DNA of 64,000 bases from Pseudorasbora parva (taxonomy: Eukaryota; Chordata; Actinopteri; Cypriniformes; Gobionidae): NCBI RefSeq assembly GCF_024679245.1, contig NC_090182.1, positions 37,113,547 through 37,177,546 of the forward strand, in the 5' to 3' direction. Position 1 is the stretch's first letter, and each line of letters starts with the position of its first letter. Positions 31,792 through 42,599 of the stretch are shown here, in pieces. The notes under the pieces were generated by a model, which was not told where the DNA came from, searched no databases, and saw nothing but the letters and a program-made list of their open reading frames with translations. The translations under genes and the position numbers were made by a program.

Positions 31792-32916
31792 CAGGTCCTT
31801 TTTTTTAAAAAATATCATTTTGTGATAAAGTTCGTTATTTTCCATAATGCAATGATAAAAATTAAACTTTCATATATTTTAGATTCATTGCACACCAACT
31901 GAAATATTTCAGGTCTTTTATTGTTTTAATACTGAAAATTTTGGCATACAGCTCATGAAAACCCAAAATTCCTATCTAAAAAAAATAGCATATTTCATCC
32001 AACCAATAAAAGAAAAGTGTTTTTAATACAAAAAAAGTCAACCTTAAAATAATTATGTTCAGTTATGCACTCAATACTTGGTCGGGAATCCTTTTGCAGA
32101 AATGACTGCTTCAATGTGGCGTGGCATTAAGGCAATCAGCCTGTGGCACTGCTGAGGTGTAATGGAGGCCCATGATGCTTCGATAGCGGCCGTAAGCTCA
32201 TCCAGAGTGTTGAGTCTTACGTCTCTCAACATTCTCTTCACAATATCCCACAGATTCTCTATGGGGTTCAGGTCAGGAGAGTTGGCAGGCCAATTAAGCA
32301 CAGTAATACCATAGTCAGTAAACCATTTACCAGTGGTTTTGGCACTGTGAGCAGGTGCCAGCTTGTGCTGAAAAACGAACTCTTCATCTCCATAAAGCTT
32401 TTCAGCAGATGGAAGCATGAAGTGCTCCAAAATCTCCTGATAGCTAGCTGCATTGACCCTGCCCTTGATAAAACACAGTGGACCAACACCAGCAGCTGAC
32501 ATGGCACCCCAGGCCATCACTGACTGTGGGTATTTGACACTGGACTTCAAGCATTTTGGCATTTCCTTCTCCCCCGTCTTCCTCCAGACTCTGTAACCTT
32601 GATTTCCGAATGACATGCAAAATTTGCTCTTATCCGAAAAAAGTACTTTGGACCAGTGAACAACAGTCCAGTGCTGCTTCTCTGTAGCCCAAAAGTGGCT
32701 TTACCTGGGGAATGCGACACCTGTAGCCCATTTCCTGCAAACGCCTGTGCATGATGGCTCTGGATGTTTCTACTCCAGACTCAGTCCACTGCTTCTGCAG
32801 GTCCCCCAAGTTCTGGAATCAGTCCTTCTCCACAATCTTCCTCAGGGTCTGGTCACCTCTTCTCGTTGTGCAGCGTAAATTTCTTTCTGTGTCTTACCCT
32901 CTCGCTTGAGGGTGTC
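31792..32916 (-). mobile_element. Tc1-like element, 5' truncated
   Basis: The 3' end starts right after TA (31790-31791) and reads CAGGTCCTTTTTTTTAAAAA. The transposase gene lies on the minus strand and stops abruptly at about 32916, where unrelated sequence begins; the 5' terminal repeat is missing. It lies 200 bp from the right end of D2. Confidence 0.82.
32071..32916 (-). pseudogene. Tc1-like DDE transposase, catalytic Asp lost
   Basis: From 32916 the minus strand reads REGKTQKEIYAAQREEVT, LRKIVEKD-stop, SGVETSRAIMHRRLQEMGYR and CRIPQVKPLL, part of the DNA-binding region. A small deletion with frameshift near 32690 leads to HWSKVLFSDKSKF (first Asp). A clean 181-codon frame follows, ending GFPTKY at 32071. 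The second catalytic site reads FQHKLAPAH, where the family has D before LAPAH; the codon at 32362-32364 is Lys. The third site SPDLNPIENLW is intact. With the truncation this enzyme cannot act. Confidence 0.88.
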
Positions 32917-33395
32917 AATCATAGATATGTATACGTAGATACCTCATTTGAACGCTCCAGTTACTTTGACCAGCCGCCATTTTAGAACGGTCAACACACG
33001 TCAACATTACAGATGCTGTCAATCATCACTCGCTTAAAAAAATAAAAAAAGAACACTGCCCCTGCGCAGCCGCTGTGAAACTCTGTAAAGTCCGGCGCGA
33101 TTTAACTTCCCGAAGAAACCTTTCTCAGGTGAGACGTTTGTGTTAGTTTAGCAATTATAATGTTTGGATCTACACAAAAACACGTAACATTTGTTAGTAA
33201 CACCTGTCTAGAAAGCTCTGGCTTCACATGGATGTGTCCTTATTCAGAGACACAAATCTCTTGGACACACACATTCCACTTCACTGTCAGATTGTGTGGG
33301 ATTGTGTTTCACTTGTCCTTCTGTGTGATTGTCCTGTTCCTGTGATTAAAGTGTCTGTCACTGCAGCACTGTGAAACAATGGCGGAAGAAGTTGG
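32917..33395. other. Stretch with nothing recognised
   Basis: 32917-33010 resembles the TTTACAG-type tail region of small fish DNA repeats but cannot be assigned. No coding frame. Confidence 0.3.

Positions 33396-33398
<3 letters not shown>

Positions 33399-33435
<37 letters not shown>
33399..33435. repeat. (TA)n microsatellite
   Basis: About 18 units. Confidence 0.95.
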
Positions 33436-33436
<1 letters not shown>

Positions 33437-33477
33437 TCTTTTCCAAAACGTGATAAATGCCAAATTTAAAAAAAATA

Positions 33478-33723
33478 CCCTTACGAAACTAAAATATATT
33501 GCAATAAATTTGAAAATATCATGCAATATATTCACATATATGGGATTTAATATTTATATTTTCCAATATATTGCAATATATCGAAAGCGGCAATCATTTG
33601 TATATTTTGCAATATATTGCATGAATATATAATATATTTTATAATACCATCAATATATTATTCCATATATTAAAATATATTTCAAGAAAATATATTGGTA
33701 AATATATTTTCCTTTCGTAAGGG
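33478..33723. mobile_element. 246-bp MITE with TA target
   Basis: TA at 33476-33477 and 33724-33725 flank CCCTTACGAAA at the left and its exact complement TTTCGTAAGGG at the right. The inside is almost pure AT with repeated AATATATTGCAATA. TA target and short perfect ends fit a Tc1/mariner-mobilised MITE. Confidence 0.85.
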
Positions 33724-33919
33724 TAGTTGTCATGGCATTTTGCTGTGTACTGAACCTATTGTCTGCTCCATAAATATCTAACGCTATATTTCTTTGTTTA
33801 AAATGTACTGCAAGATGCCATTTTTTTCAAAGCGGATATATCCTCTTGACCAATCAGAATTCGCTGAGCGTTCAATCTGGTGCTCTGAAGCGGGATGTTT
33901 GTTTGTGCTCAGTCTTCAA

Positions 33920-34052
33920 AATGAGTGCTTTAAACTCTTTTGATGGTCTGGATGAGCTAGTGATACCTACACCTGGGGGTAGAAAACGCCGGCTTAACAT
34001 AGAATATCACAACAAAACAAAAAAAAAGTTTGCCACTCGGGTGGTGCGTTAA
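33920..34052 (+). CDS. Small open frame, unrecognised
   Basis: From the ATG at 33920 it reads MSALNSFDGLDELVIPTPGG then a basic stretch (RKRRLNIEYHNKTKKK) to a stop at 34050. It looks protein-like, with a possible nuclear-localisation cluster, but I do not know it. It could be the first exon of a transposon gene; weak. Confidence 0.25.
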
Positions 34053-34278
34053 TACCCACTGTGTGAAGTCATCACAAGGCTGGTGCGTCCGGTATCTGTC
34101 AGACTGAGAAGCTGTCACCGGACGACCTGATGATGAATTTTAATAAATTTTATGAAAGAGCAAACAAGGTTGACCAAGACAGGGCCATACTTCCAATATC
34201 TTGCAGCGTACAGAAACGTGCGTTTTCGAGTGTTTCAGCCTCGCGTCTTGTGGTCTTTCATCTCGAGGGATGAAAGCC

Positions 34279-34427
34279 AACTTTGAGGAGTTAGATTATC
34301 AGCCTATCATCCAAATTGTGTTCAATATATGGGTGTTTTGGTGGCATTTAATTTTGTGCAATTAAATGGGATTTATCTGACTTTGAGGAGTTAGGTATTT
34401 CAGCCTATCATCCAAATTGTGTTCACT
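34279..34427. repeat. Direct duplication of about 102 bp
   Basis: TTTGAGGAGTTAG followed by CAGCCTATCATCCAAATTGT occurs at about 34279 and again at 34382. Confidence 0.88.
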
Positions 34428-34739
34428 TGTATATTTATTGCTCCTGGGGAGCGATCAAGGTCGCCTCCTCTGTGGAGTCTTCTGGAAGTCGATGCTGCGA
34501 TCTGCCGTCTACAATGCTCGGGCCACATTGGCTTCCAGCGAACGCATGCTGCTCTAGCCGCCTCTAAAAGACTGCAGCTGGGCAGCGAACGTGTTCGCAC
34601 ACCAAAAATCCTCCCCGACTAAGCCCTGCCGGGTGGCCGCTTCAGGGGGTCGGGCAGGAGGCTCTGTGGGTACCAGAGACCAGCCTTGAGAGGCTGGTTC
34701 CCCTAGTAGAATATCTCACTGGACTGGTTCGTCACAATG

Positions 34740-35883
34740 TATCTATAGACGCATATTCCATATCTCAATCCTTCCTGCCCACAGGAGGCCTGAGGTTCGC
34801 TTTCGGGGGCGAAGCGTACCAATTTTTGGTTCTTCCCTTCGGGACTCGACAACGATGCGTGTTCCCTGCACATGTCGAGTCCATACTGGACAGCCTCACT
34901 GTTAAGCAGTTCCAGAGACTGCTGGGTCTCATGGCAGCAGCATCCAGCTGCACATGAGACCCCTCCAGTGGTGGCTGAAAACCAAGGGGTTTTCCCCCAA
35001 AAGGGAATCCTTTTCGTATGATCAGGGTAACGCACAGGTGCCTTCGTTCCCTAGTCATATGGAAGAAACCTTGGTTGCTGTCCCAGGGGCAAGTGCTGGG
35101 AGTGTCCTGTTGCCGGGAATTCGTTTCAACAGACGCCTGCCTCAGAGGGGCCCGTGGGAGGGCCATCATTCCTCCTGGCACATAAATTGCCTGGAGATGA
35201 TGGCGTTCTACAAAGCTCTCAGGAGTTTTTTCCCGGACCTCCGCGGCCAACATGTCCTTGTACGGACAGACAATACAGCTGTCGTAGCGTACCTCAATCA
35301 CCAGGGAGGGTTGAGGTCGCGCCCTCTATGCAGATTGGCGCATTAAATCCTCCTGTGGTCCCAAGGGAAACTGTTGTCCATCAGGGCAATGTATGTCCCA
35401 GGGGTCCAAAATCAGGGAGCAGACATCCTGTTGAGGCAGGGGCTGAGGACCGGGGAGTGGCAGCTCCACCCCAAGGTGGTGGAGGCCATGTGCGAGAGGT
35501 TCGGCCCAGTGGAAGTGGACCTGTTTGCGTCTCAAGAGACGTCCCACTGTCCACTGTGGTTTTCCCTCACGCATCCAGCCCCGCTAGGGTTGGATGCCAT
35601 GGTGCAGACGTGGCCGAGGCTGCGTCTTTATGCATTTCCCCCGATTACTCTGGTCCCGGGAGTCCTGGAGAGGGTTCGTCAAAAGGGGGTCAGCCTACTT
35701 CTGGTGCCACCCCGTTGGCCGACTCGAGTTTGGTTCTCGGATATCACAGCTCTGCTGGCAGGTCATCCGTGGCAGATTCCTCTGAGGAGGGATCTCCTGT
35801 CTCAGGCGGTGGGCACAATATTTTACACCCGGCCGGAGATTTGGAACCTTTGGGTCTGGTCCCTGAGGGGGCCAGGTACCTAG
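34740..35883 (+). pseudogene. DIRS reverse transcriptase / RNase H remnant
   Basis: LRFAFGGEAYQFLVLPFGTR at about 34790-34850 is an RT motif. It jumps straight to LTVKQFQRLLGLMAAAS at 34889-34942, so a large internal deletion removed the YxDD core. The frame from 34954 continues LHMRPLQWWLKTKGFS, then the RNase H block HINCLEMMAFYKAL, VRTDNTAVVAYLNHQGG, a TAA stop at 35344 (one base change from CAA), ILLWSQG, VPGVQNQGADILLR and RLRLYAFPPITL to 35883. The RT is dead; RNase H is broken once. Confidence 0.85.
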
Positions 35884-36879
35884 GGGCTGGCCTGTCGGCA
35901 GAGGTGGTAGAGACCTTAATCAGTTCCAGGGCTCCGTCTACAAGGAGACTGTACAGCCTCAAGTGGAATGTCTTTTCCACTTGGTGCAGGGAGCGTGAGG
36001 TGGACCCAGTTAACTGCCCAGTGGCTTCAGTGCTGGAGTTCCTCCAAGATCGCTTCTCTGCGGGTCTAACCCCGTCCACACTCAAGGTGTACGTGGCTGC
36101 CATTGCGGCTTTCCCCACGCCTTTGGATGATGGGCCTTTGGGTAGGCACCAGCTGGTTGTACAGTTCCTCCGTGGGGGATGGGGAGGAGGATGAGGCCTG
36201 CGGCTCGGTCCAGAGTTCCAACCTGGGATCTGGCAGTGGTTCTCGGAGGGCTGGCTGAGGCCCCCTTTGAGCCACTGGAGTTGGCAGAACCAAAGTACCT
36301 GACCCTTAAGGTGGCTTTTCTCCTCGCCATTACCTCTCTTAGGAGAGTGGGAGATCTCCAGGCCTTGGCGGTAATGCCAACTTGCCTGGAGTTTGCCCCG
36401 GGTGGAGTAAAAGCCATCTTACATCCTAGACCAGGCTATGTGCCTAAGGTCCCATCAAGGGTGGTCAGGCCGTTGGTTCTGTAGGCATTTCATCCTCCGC
36501 CTCACGTGACAGCGGAAGAAGGGAGGCTTCACCTACTCTGCCCGGTTTGGGTGCTTAGAGTGTATTTGGAGAAGTCTGCACAGTGGAGGAGATCTTAACA
36601 GCTTTTGGTGTGGTTTGGCACACCCAAGAAAGGGTTGCTTGCATCTACTCAGACAAACGATAGGCGATAACCATGGCCTATCAGGTGCGCAGTTTGCCTT
36701 CACTTATGGCCGTGAGGGCTCGTTCCACCAGATGCATGGCCTCTTCGGTGGCCCTCCTTTCTGGGGTCCCCTTGCAGGATATCTGCGAGGCAGCTGGGTG
36801 GGCCACCCCACACACATTTATCAGGTTTTACAGCCTGGATCTCCCTACAACGCCTGGCGCTAGGGTGCTCCAGTCCTAG
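35880..36879 (+). pseudogene. DIRS tyrosine recombinase, broken
   Basis: In a different frame from RNase H: LISSRAPSTRRLYSLKWNVF, CPVASVLEFLQDRFSAG and LKVYVAAIAAF give the N-terminal domain. A frameshift in the G run near 36180 leads to the catalytic part LAITSLRRVGDLQAL (first Arg). A TAG at 36482 and further frame breaks follow. The last 69 codons hold the C-terminal site: the usual HxxR reads RSTR (His replaced by Arg), then CEAAGWATPHTFIRFYSLD with the Tyr kept. The enzyme would join circular DNA to the target, but this copy is inactive. Confidence 0.87.
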
Positions 36880-36944
36880 TTGTGCCCGGTTTCCGGCTTC
36901 ACACTAGGGCAGGCGCTACCCTCGGTGTGGCCTAGTGGGTACTC

Positions 36945-37058
36945 ATTCCCCATTTCGTCGTTCCGACACAGTGGGAAGTTCCCTCGATAAGGGAGCGGCT
37001 CGGGTTATGTATATAACCCTTGTTCCCTGAGAGGGAACGAGCACTGTGTCGCGCCGTC
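36945..37058 (+). repeat. Internal complementary region of D3
   Basis: Contains GCTCGGGTTATGTATATAAC followed by CCTTGTTCCCTGAGAGGGAA, the complement of the right outer end at 37136-37185, next to the complement of the lost left end. Confidence 0.87.
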
Positions 37059-37069
37059 ACACCTCGGCA

Positions 37070-37185
37070 CGCCTGGAGTGCATGCTTTAGAGCAATAGCA
37101 GCTTAGGGAGCATCCCCATTTCATCTTTCCAACGCAGTGCTCGTTCCCTCTCAGGGAACAAGGGTTATATACAAAACCCGAGCCG
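37070..37185 (-). repeat. Right terminal repeat of D3
   Basis: Shares AGCATCCCC and CCAACGCAGTG with D1's terminal repeat; outer tail ends ACAAAACCCGAGCCG at 37185. Confidence 0.85.
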
Positions 37186-37675
37186 TTTTCTTCCAGCAGA
37201 CAGAGTCTTTGACAGAATTGAGCAGAAAGTCAGGAAAATTGAGACAGTTCTGCTACCACAGGAATACCATGCCATCCTCCAGCAATTCGGCCATGTCCAC
37301 GTTTATGGCACGGACTGGAAGGCGTCAGCTACAAAAGACTGTTTTAAGGCTCAGAAGAGCTTTAAAATCAGTGAAGCATGCATGCTTATCTTGAGTACCA
37401 ACAAGGTTGGTTTAAAGACAATGGGGAGTATTGTTTCCAAAGTGTATTAAAGCGGGGCAAGCGGTGGGCTGACCTGAAACCTGAGGTACTTCCAAAGTGG
37501 ACCTCTGTAAAGGCTGCAAAGAAGCGAGATGTGCTGGCACTGTTAGGAGCAATAGGTGTGTCTGATGTGGTGAGGGCTTTAATGATGATGCACTGTATCA
37601 GGCGACTGACAGTGCAGGCCATAGTGGTGAAGATGCAGAGTAATCCATGCTCACACACACACTCTGTCTCACTCA
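37186..37675 (+). pseudogene. Protein-like relic of unknown origin
   Basis: Just outside D3 the plus strand reads KVRKIETVLLPQEYHAILQQ then FGHVHVYGTDWKASATKDCF and KISEACMLILSTNKVGLKT. A second frame (37378-37640) reads VLPKWTSVKAAKKRDVLALL. It looks like real protein sequence, but I cannot name a family. It could be a decayed transposon gene into which D3 inserted. Confidence 0.35.
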
Positions 37676-37678
37676 CAT

Positions 37679-37679
<1 letters not shown>

Positions 37680-37772
<93 letters not shown>
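37680..37772. repeat. Compound (CT)n(AC)n microsatellite
   Basis: About 20 CT units followed by about 26 AC units. Confidence 0.97.
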
Positions 37773-37774
<2 letters not shown>

Positions 37775-38348
37775 TAGTGAAAAACTTTGACACTGTACTA
37801 AAAAAATACTTTTATTACTTTAAAATGTATTACTAAATAACTATTTTTATTTAATTAGTTGTATTTGTATGTGTGATTTTTTTTAATTATTTGTTTTATG
37901 TGGTGGACAATATTGAAACATTATTTTACTATTTAGTTTACTATTTATTTTATTTGGCTGTTATTTATTTAATGCATTTGCATTTATTTGATTTATATTA
38001 ATTTATAGTATGAGTCCCTGATGTTATATGTTGCATGTTCTCTTGTAAAAAAAAAAAAAAAAAAAAAATACAAACCAAGATTTTTTTGGGAAAAAAGGAT
38101 GGATTTGTAGCATTTTGAAGCCCCCAGAAAAAAAAAAAAATTGAATTCATAATCAACAAAATTGTTTTTCTTTTACAATCATTCTTTAAAATTTTCAGAC
38201 TGAGCCAATAGACAATTTGAACAGGATAAATTCAATATTAACAAAATGTATGGGTGTAGTTAAAAAAAAAAAAAAATTACATTTTCATGAAAACCAGAAA
38301 AAAGGATTTATAACTTTTTGGAAAAGAGCGCCACATATATAAATCTAG
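37775..38348. other. AT-rich stretch with A runs
   Basis: Several poly(A) runs (for example 38047-38068) and no gene. A repeated motif GAAAAAAGGAT occurs at 38091 and 38298, each after an A run, so the stretch is a diverged internal duplication of about 200 bp. Confidence 0.4.
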
Positions 38349-38350
38349 TA

Positions 38351-38690
38351 CAGTGGAAAATCTTAGGCACATTAGTATGTTCACCCCTAAAAATGTTTTT
38401 AAGCCAGTTATTTATTTTACAATCGTGTCTCAGTAGATAATCAGTTTACATTTTCAAACATGTATTTTGCCATTAATTCTAATAATCCATTCCAGTGAGA
38501 ATTTTGTATGCAGAAGGAGTCTGACAACAGCTGTTTGATCCACTCGGAGATCTTATCTCGCTACAATCCAGTCTGTCTGTGATTACATGAAGAAACTTAA
38601 AAAAGACAAAATCCACAAGAACTATGAAAACATCTCCAAGATGCTTGTTCAAGCTGAAATATTTTGAAATACTGAGCATATTTAACCCCT
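38351..38690 (+). mobile_element. Tc1-like remnant, one end and transposase scrap
   Basis: TA-CAGTGGAAAATCTTAGGCAC at 38349 starts a Tc1-type terminal region (TTAGTATGTTCACCCCTAAA). At 38510-38650 it contains GGAGTCTGACAACAGCTG, TTTGATCCACTCGGAGATCT and CCACAAGAACTATG, the 3' part of a fish Tc1 transposase gene. The middle is deleted and the other end is missing. Confidence 0.6.
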
Positions 38691-38699
38691 TAAACAGTG

Positions 38700-39395
38700 T
38701 TTGCAAGTCACAATATTGGCAAACTGAGTAGGATTTGCGTTCTAAAGTGTAAAACTTTCACATACAGACATGTCCAGTCAATATACCGTATTCAAATGAC
38801 CCCTATCAAATGTTTCCCTCTCACAAATCAAGCTCTTTCCATATGGATCCTGAGTGCCAGCGTGCTCTATCATCTTACACCGAGTTAATGGCTTTCAATA
38901 GATTTTAATGACCTTTCTACAGTTGATAGAATCAGATTAAAAGCCACCATGAATGTACACACTGCAAATAAGTATGATACATGATTATGTGACAATCTGT
39001 GCTGAATGATAAATCATAAAGCTTTATTATAAAGTTTTACAGCAATTGGTTGACAAAAACAACAAGGCCATGACAGATATATTATTCACACTTGAACATC
39101 CTGAAATTTTTCACTGCTAACTGATAAGTAATTGTGCATACAGATAGCAAAAGGTTAGTGAACGTGAGCATGCTTTAGTTATCCATGCACACAGAAACCA
39201 ACCCCCTAAATTAAATGTTTTTGAAGTTCCTTGTTTGTTGTCCTGTGATTATTTTACATGACATACCTGTAGATGTGTCACCATGTTAAACATTTGCATA
39301 ATGCTTTGGATGGCCTCAACTTGTACGATGTTTAGGAGACATCATATGTTTTGCAAAAAAAACATTGAATGGACTACCAATAAGATGCCATATTT
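38700..39395. other. AT-rich spacer, nothing recognised
   Basis: No gene or repeat boundary. Confidence 0.4.
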
Positions 39396-39396
39396 A

Positions 39397-39533
<137 letters not shown>

Positions 39534-39791
39534 GTAATGTTTATTTTAGGCCCTTTGTGGGAATCCAGTCATTGTCAAATCTGATTGGACACTGAAAAAT
39601 TATGCTAGTTTTCATTCCATTTGGGCAGGTTTTGAGTTGTCATTGGGCTAGAAATATTTCTGGGACCTGGCAACCTTGCCACTGCTGCTCAATGACAGCT
39701 AACAAATCTATACCTTAAATCATGGCAATGATTTTACAATGGTAGCTTCTCAACTTTGAATCATGAACTGAACTTGGTAGTGTGTAAATAT

Positions 39792-40118
39792 TGTTGTGTT
39801 TCCGTGTTCGATCTGACTATCAGTGTCCGTGGAGGCGTAAAGAGAAGCACACAACAAAAAGGATCTGTTCAGGAACTTTACTTAACTAGTAAACACTTTA
39901 CAATACTGAGAGATTGTATGCTCTTGCCCAGCACTGATGGGTTTGTTTACAACCATCCGCACGAAGCCTACGAGCATACTGACGCTAAGCATAAACAAGC
40001 AGTGAACTAATCCCCACGTAATGACGTAGCCACATCTGATTGGCTAATACAGAACACGTTACACATACAGGTAAAATAACTGTAACAACAATGTATTAAC
40101 TTAACTAACACTATAACA
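39792..40118 (-). repeat. 3' LTR of the gypsy element
   Basis: Plus-strand edges TGTTGTGTTTCC and CACTATAACA. It is 327 bp, about 30 bp longer than the other LTR, mainly because of a segment near 39885-39930 (ACACTTTACAATACTGAG) absent from the 5' copy. Confidence 0.92.
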
Positions 40119-40141
40119 CTACCCCCCCCCCTTTTTTTTAG
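40119..40141 (-). other. Polypurine tract
   Basis: On the minus strand a run of A then G sits directly before the 3' LTR, the expected start site for second-strand synthesis. Confidence 0.85.
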
Positions 40142-40179
40142 CTATGCAGATTCCCTTCTGCACCACTGAGGGTGAACAG

Positions 40180-41525
40180 TTAACGTTTTGACATGTCTTC
40201 ATATTTGTTTTGTTTTTTTAGTCCATATAACGACTTGGGGCTTGAACAAGTCGCCCTCTTTTTGTCTTTGTTCCCTCTTTTTCTACAGGGATTAGGATCA
40301 CAGTTAGAGTTCATTACAAGAAGGGTCTTAGGCTCTTCCGACACAGGTTTGTCAGAGAGTGAAGGGTTGTGCGCTTCTGACTCTGTGGCTACAGGTAGCT
40401 GAGCAGTTTTTGGAACCAGGGAGCCTTCCTCGGTACAGGTGTATTTGTGTTGCAGATGCTGCATCCAGACAGGTATGTGGTCACTTAGATAGGGTTGTAA
40501 GCGATCATGATGCAGTACTTTCTAACTCCGTCTGTCCCTGACTCGATAGATCACCGGTCCAAGGCATGCTGTGACGACAAATGGCCCTTGCCATGGGGCT
40601 TTTAGTTCTGGACTGTAGCCCTTTCTCCTGCTACTGACCCTCACTAAAACAAGATCACCTACTTGATAGGACTTCTCTCTGGCTCATAAGTCATAGACCT
40701 TCTTCTGGCGAGTCTGAGCGGAGTGTAAATTCTGGCGTGCCACTTAATGAGCCTGTTGCAGGTTAGCTTGCAGTTCCTGAACAAACTCAGATGTACCTTC
40801 AGCTTCCCTGGTAACCTCAGCTGTCCTTAGCCAGATGTCATGTGGCTGGAAAACTTCTCGCCCCAGCATCAGCTGATTTGGTGTGAAGCCTGTCGCTGAA
40901 TGCACAGTGCTCCTGTATGCTGCAGTGAGTAAGGAAAGATGTTCATGCCAATTTTGCTGACTTTGGTCCACGTAGCACCGAATCATCTGCAAGAGGGTTC
41001 TATTGAATCTTTCCACTTGCCCGTTTGAAGCTGGATGATATGGTGTAGTCCAGTTACTTGTAACAGGCGACAAACTTCCGTGAAGAGCAAACTCTCAAAG
41101 TTCCGTCCTTGATCAGTGTGAATCTCAAGGGGGGCCCAAAGCGTGAGATGAAGTCAAACACCAACCTCTTTGCTGTTGTCTCAGCTCCTTGTTCAGGGAT
41201 AGGGAATGCCTCTACCCAGCGAGTAAATTGGTCAATTAAAACAAGGATGTACCTGTTGCCTGACTTGGATTCTGGGAATGGTCCTTAGACATCAAGGTGG
41301 TGTCGGTCCATAGGCGCTCCAGCCTGGTAGTTCTGGTGCTTGGCCCTGCCCATTGGACTGGTTGTCTTACAGGAACTACACTGTGGGCATTTCTTGATGA
41401 AAATACGTACATTGTTCCCCATATTGTACCAGTTGTAACGCCTGCGGAGGCGCATGAGTGTTTTTTCCCCGCCTGCATGACTTGCTTGTGCTGGATTGTG
41501 ATAGGCTTGGAGAACCTCATTCTTT
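40180..41525 (-). pseudogene. Gypsy integrase with zinc and GPF/Y-like parts
   Basis: From 41525 the minus strand gives a zinc-binding HHCC region (AYHNPAQASHAGGEKTLMRL, then KKCPQCSSCK). The core follows: HLDV with a stop just after it (first Asp), HTDQGRNFES at about 41125-41095 (second Asp), and NGQVERFNRTLLQMI near 41010 (Glu). These are the D, D and E of a retroviral-type integrase, so all three residues are still readable although frames break between them. The tail has LKAPWQGPFVV and VLHHDRLQPYL, a GPF/Y-type module. Stops at about 41288 and elsewhere inactivate it. Confidence 0.85.
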
Positions 41526-41730
41526 AGGGAAACAGGAACAAGTAAGCAAAAAGTTTACATACCTCCAGTGACATCATCCCAACGGTAATAAAGGATCCCA
41601 TCTCTCTTCTCTACTTGAGACCAACACAGCCAATACTTGCGAACAGCAGAGCTCTGCATCATGACCTCTTCCTTAGCAGGCAAAGAACCATCAGACATCC
41701 ACTTATGGAGAACTGAAAGGTCTGGGTCAG

Positions 41731-42411
41731 CTAATTGTTCTTCCCTGAGATGTTCGAGGCCCAGGGGCTGCAGCCAGTTTGAGGAAAATCCTGGGTTGTC
41801 ATCATCAACTTCATTAACATGACTGGAGGAGAGTAAGTGGGACTACCCTCATTCTGACAGTTGAGAGAGTGCTCCCTTACCGCCAAGGGGATAACATCAT
41901 CAACATCTTCCTCAAATCTTTCCCATTGATGGTGGAGCTTCCGGCAGAAGGGATAGCCCTTGCATGGCAAGCTATCTAGCTCTCTTCCAGCTTGATAACA
42001 GTCACATGTTTCCTCATTCGGAGTCTTTTGGAACAGAGCATCAGCATTGGAATGGTGTGTACCTGGCCTATGCTCAATGAAAAAATTGTACTGGCTGAGT
42101 TCTTCAAGCCATCTAGCCAGTTGGCCTTCCGGTCGCTTAAACCTGTAAAGCCAAGTTAGACTGCTGTGATCCGTCCTGAGTATGAAGTTAGACCCCAGCA
42201 AATATTGCCGGAATTGTCTTGTGAATCTAACAACTGCTAGGAGTTCCTTGCGTGTAACACAGTACCTCCTGTGAGCTGGTGTGAGGAGACAGCTGGCAAA
42301 TGAGATAACTTTCTCTTCCCCCCACTGTAACTGTGAAAGCACTGCTCCTATGATCTGGTTGGATGCATCGGTGTCCAGGACAAACTCTCCTGGTATAATT
42401 GGGAACACCAA
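41731..42411 (-). pseudogene. Gypsy RNase H and linker
   Basis: One open frame of 226 codons. FVLDTDASNQIIGAVLSQ gives the first catalytic Asp, VTRKELLAVV the Glu, and LRTDHSSLTWL the TDH block with the second Asp; RPGTHHSNADAL is the last conserved block with its Asp. The C-terminal 90 residues are the usual linker before integrase. The frame is cut off from RT on the 5' side by frameshifts near 42420-42600. Confidence 0.88.
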
Positions 42412-42599
42412 GATGGGTGCAGTTGTGAGACTCCTTTTAAGGTGTTTAAGGAAGGCCTTTGCTGCTCTTCTTCCCAGAAGAAGGGAGTCCCTTTCTTGAG
42501 TAGAATTTTCAAGGGTGTAGTGATTTCAGCAAACTTGGCAACAAACCTCCTGTAATAATTGCAGAGACCCAGGAACGACTGGAGTTCCTGGATGCTGGT

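Larger units (their letters stand above)
34440..37185 (+). mobile_element. DIRS retrotransposon D3, 5' part deleted
   Basis: D3 has, in order, an RT remnant, RNase H, tyrosine recombinase, internal complementary region and right terminal repeat. There is no left terminal repeat or recognisable gag, so the 5' third is lost. The left edge is approximate. The internal complementary region preserves the complement of the missing left end (GGGAAGTTCCCTCGATAAGG, 36972-36991). Confidence 0.85.

Noticed and set aside
35154..35880. First two-thirds of the long plus frame 35154-36194
   Set aside because: Only the part after about 35880 is recombinase; the earlier part overlaps RNase H in the wrong frame and is Gly/Pro/Ser-rich noise.
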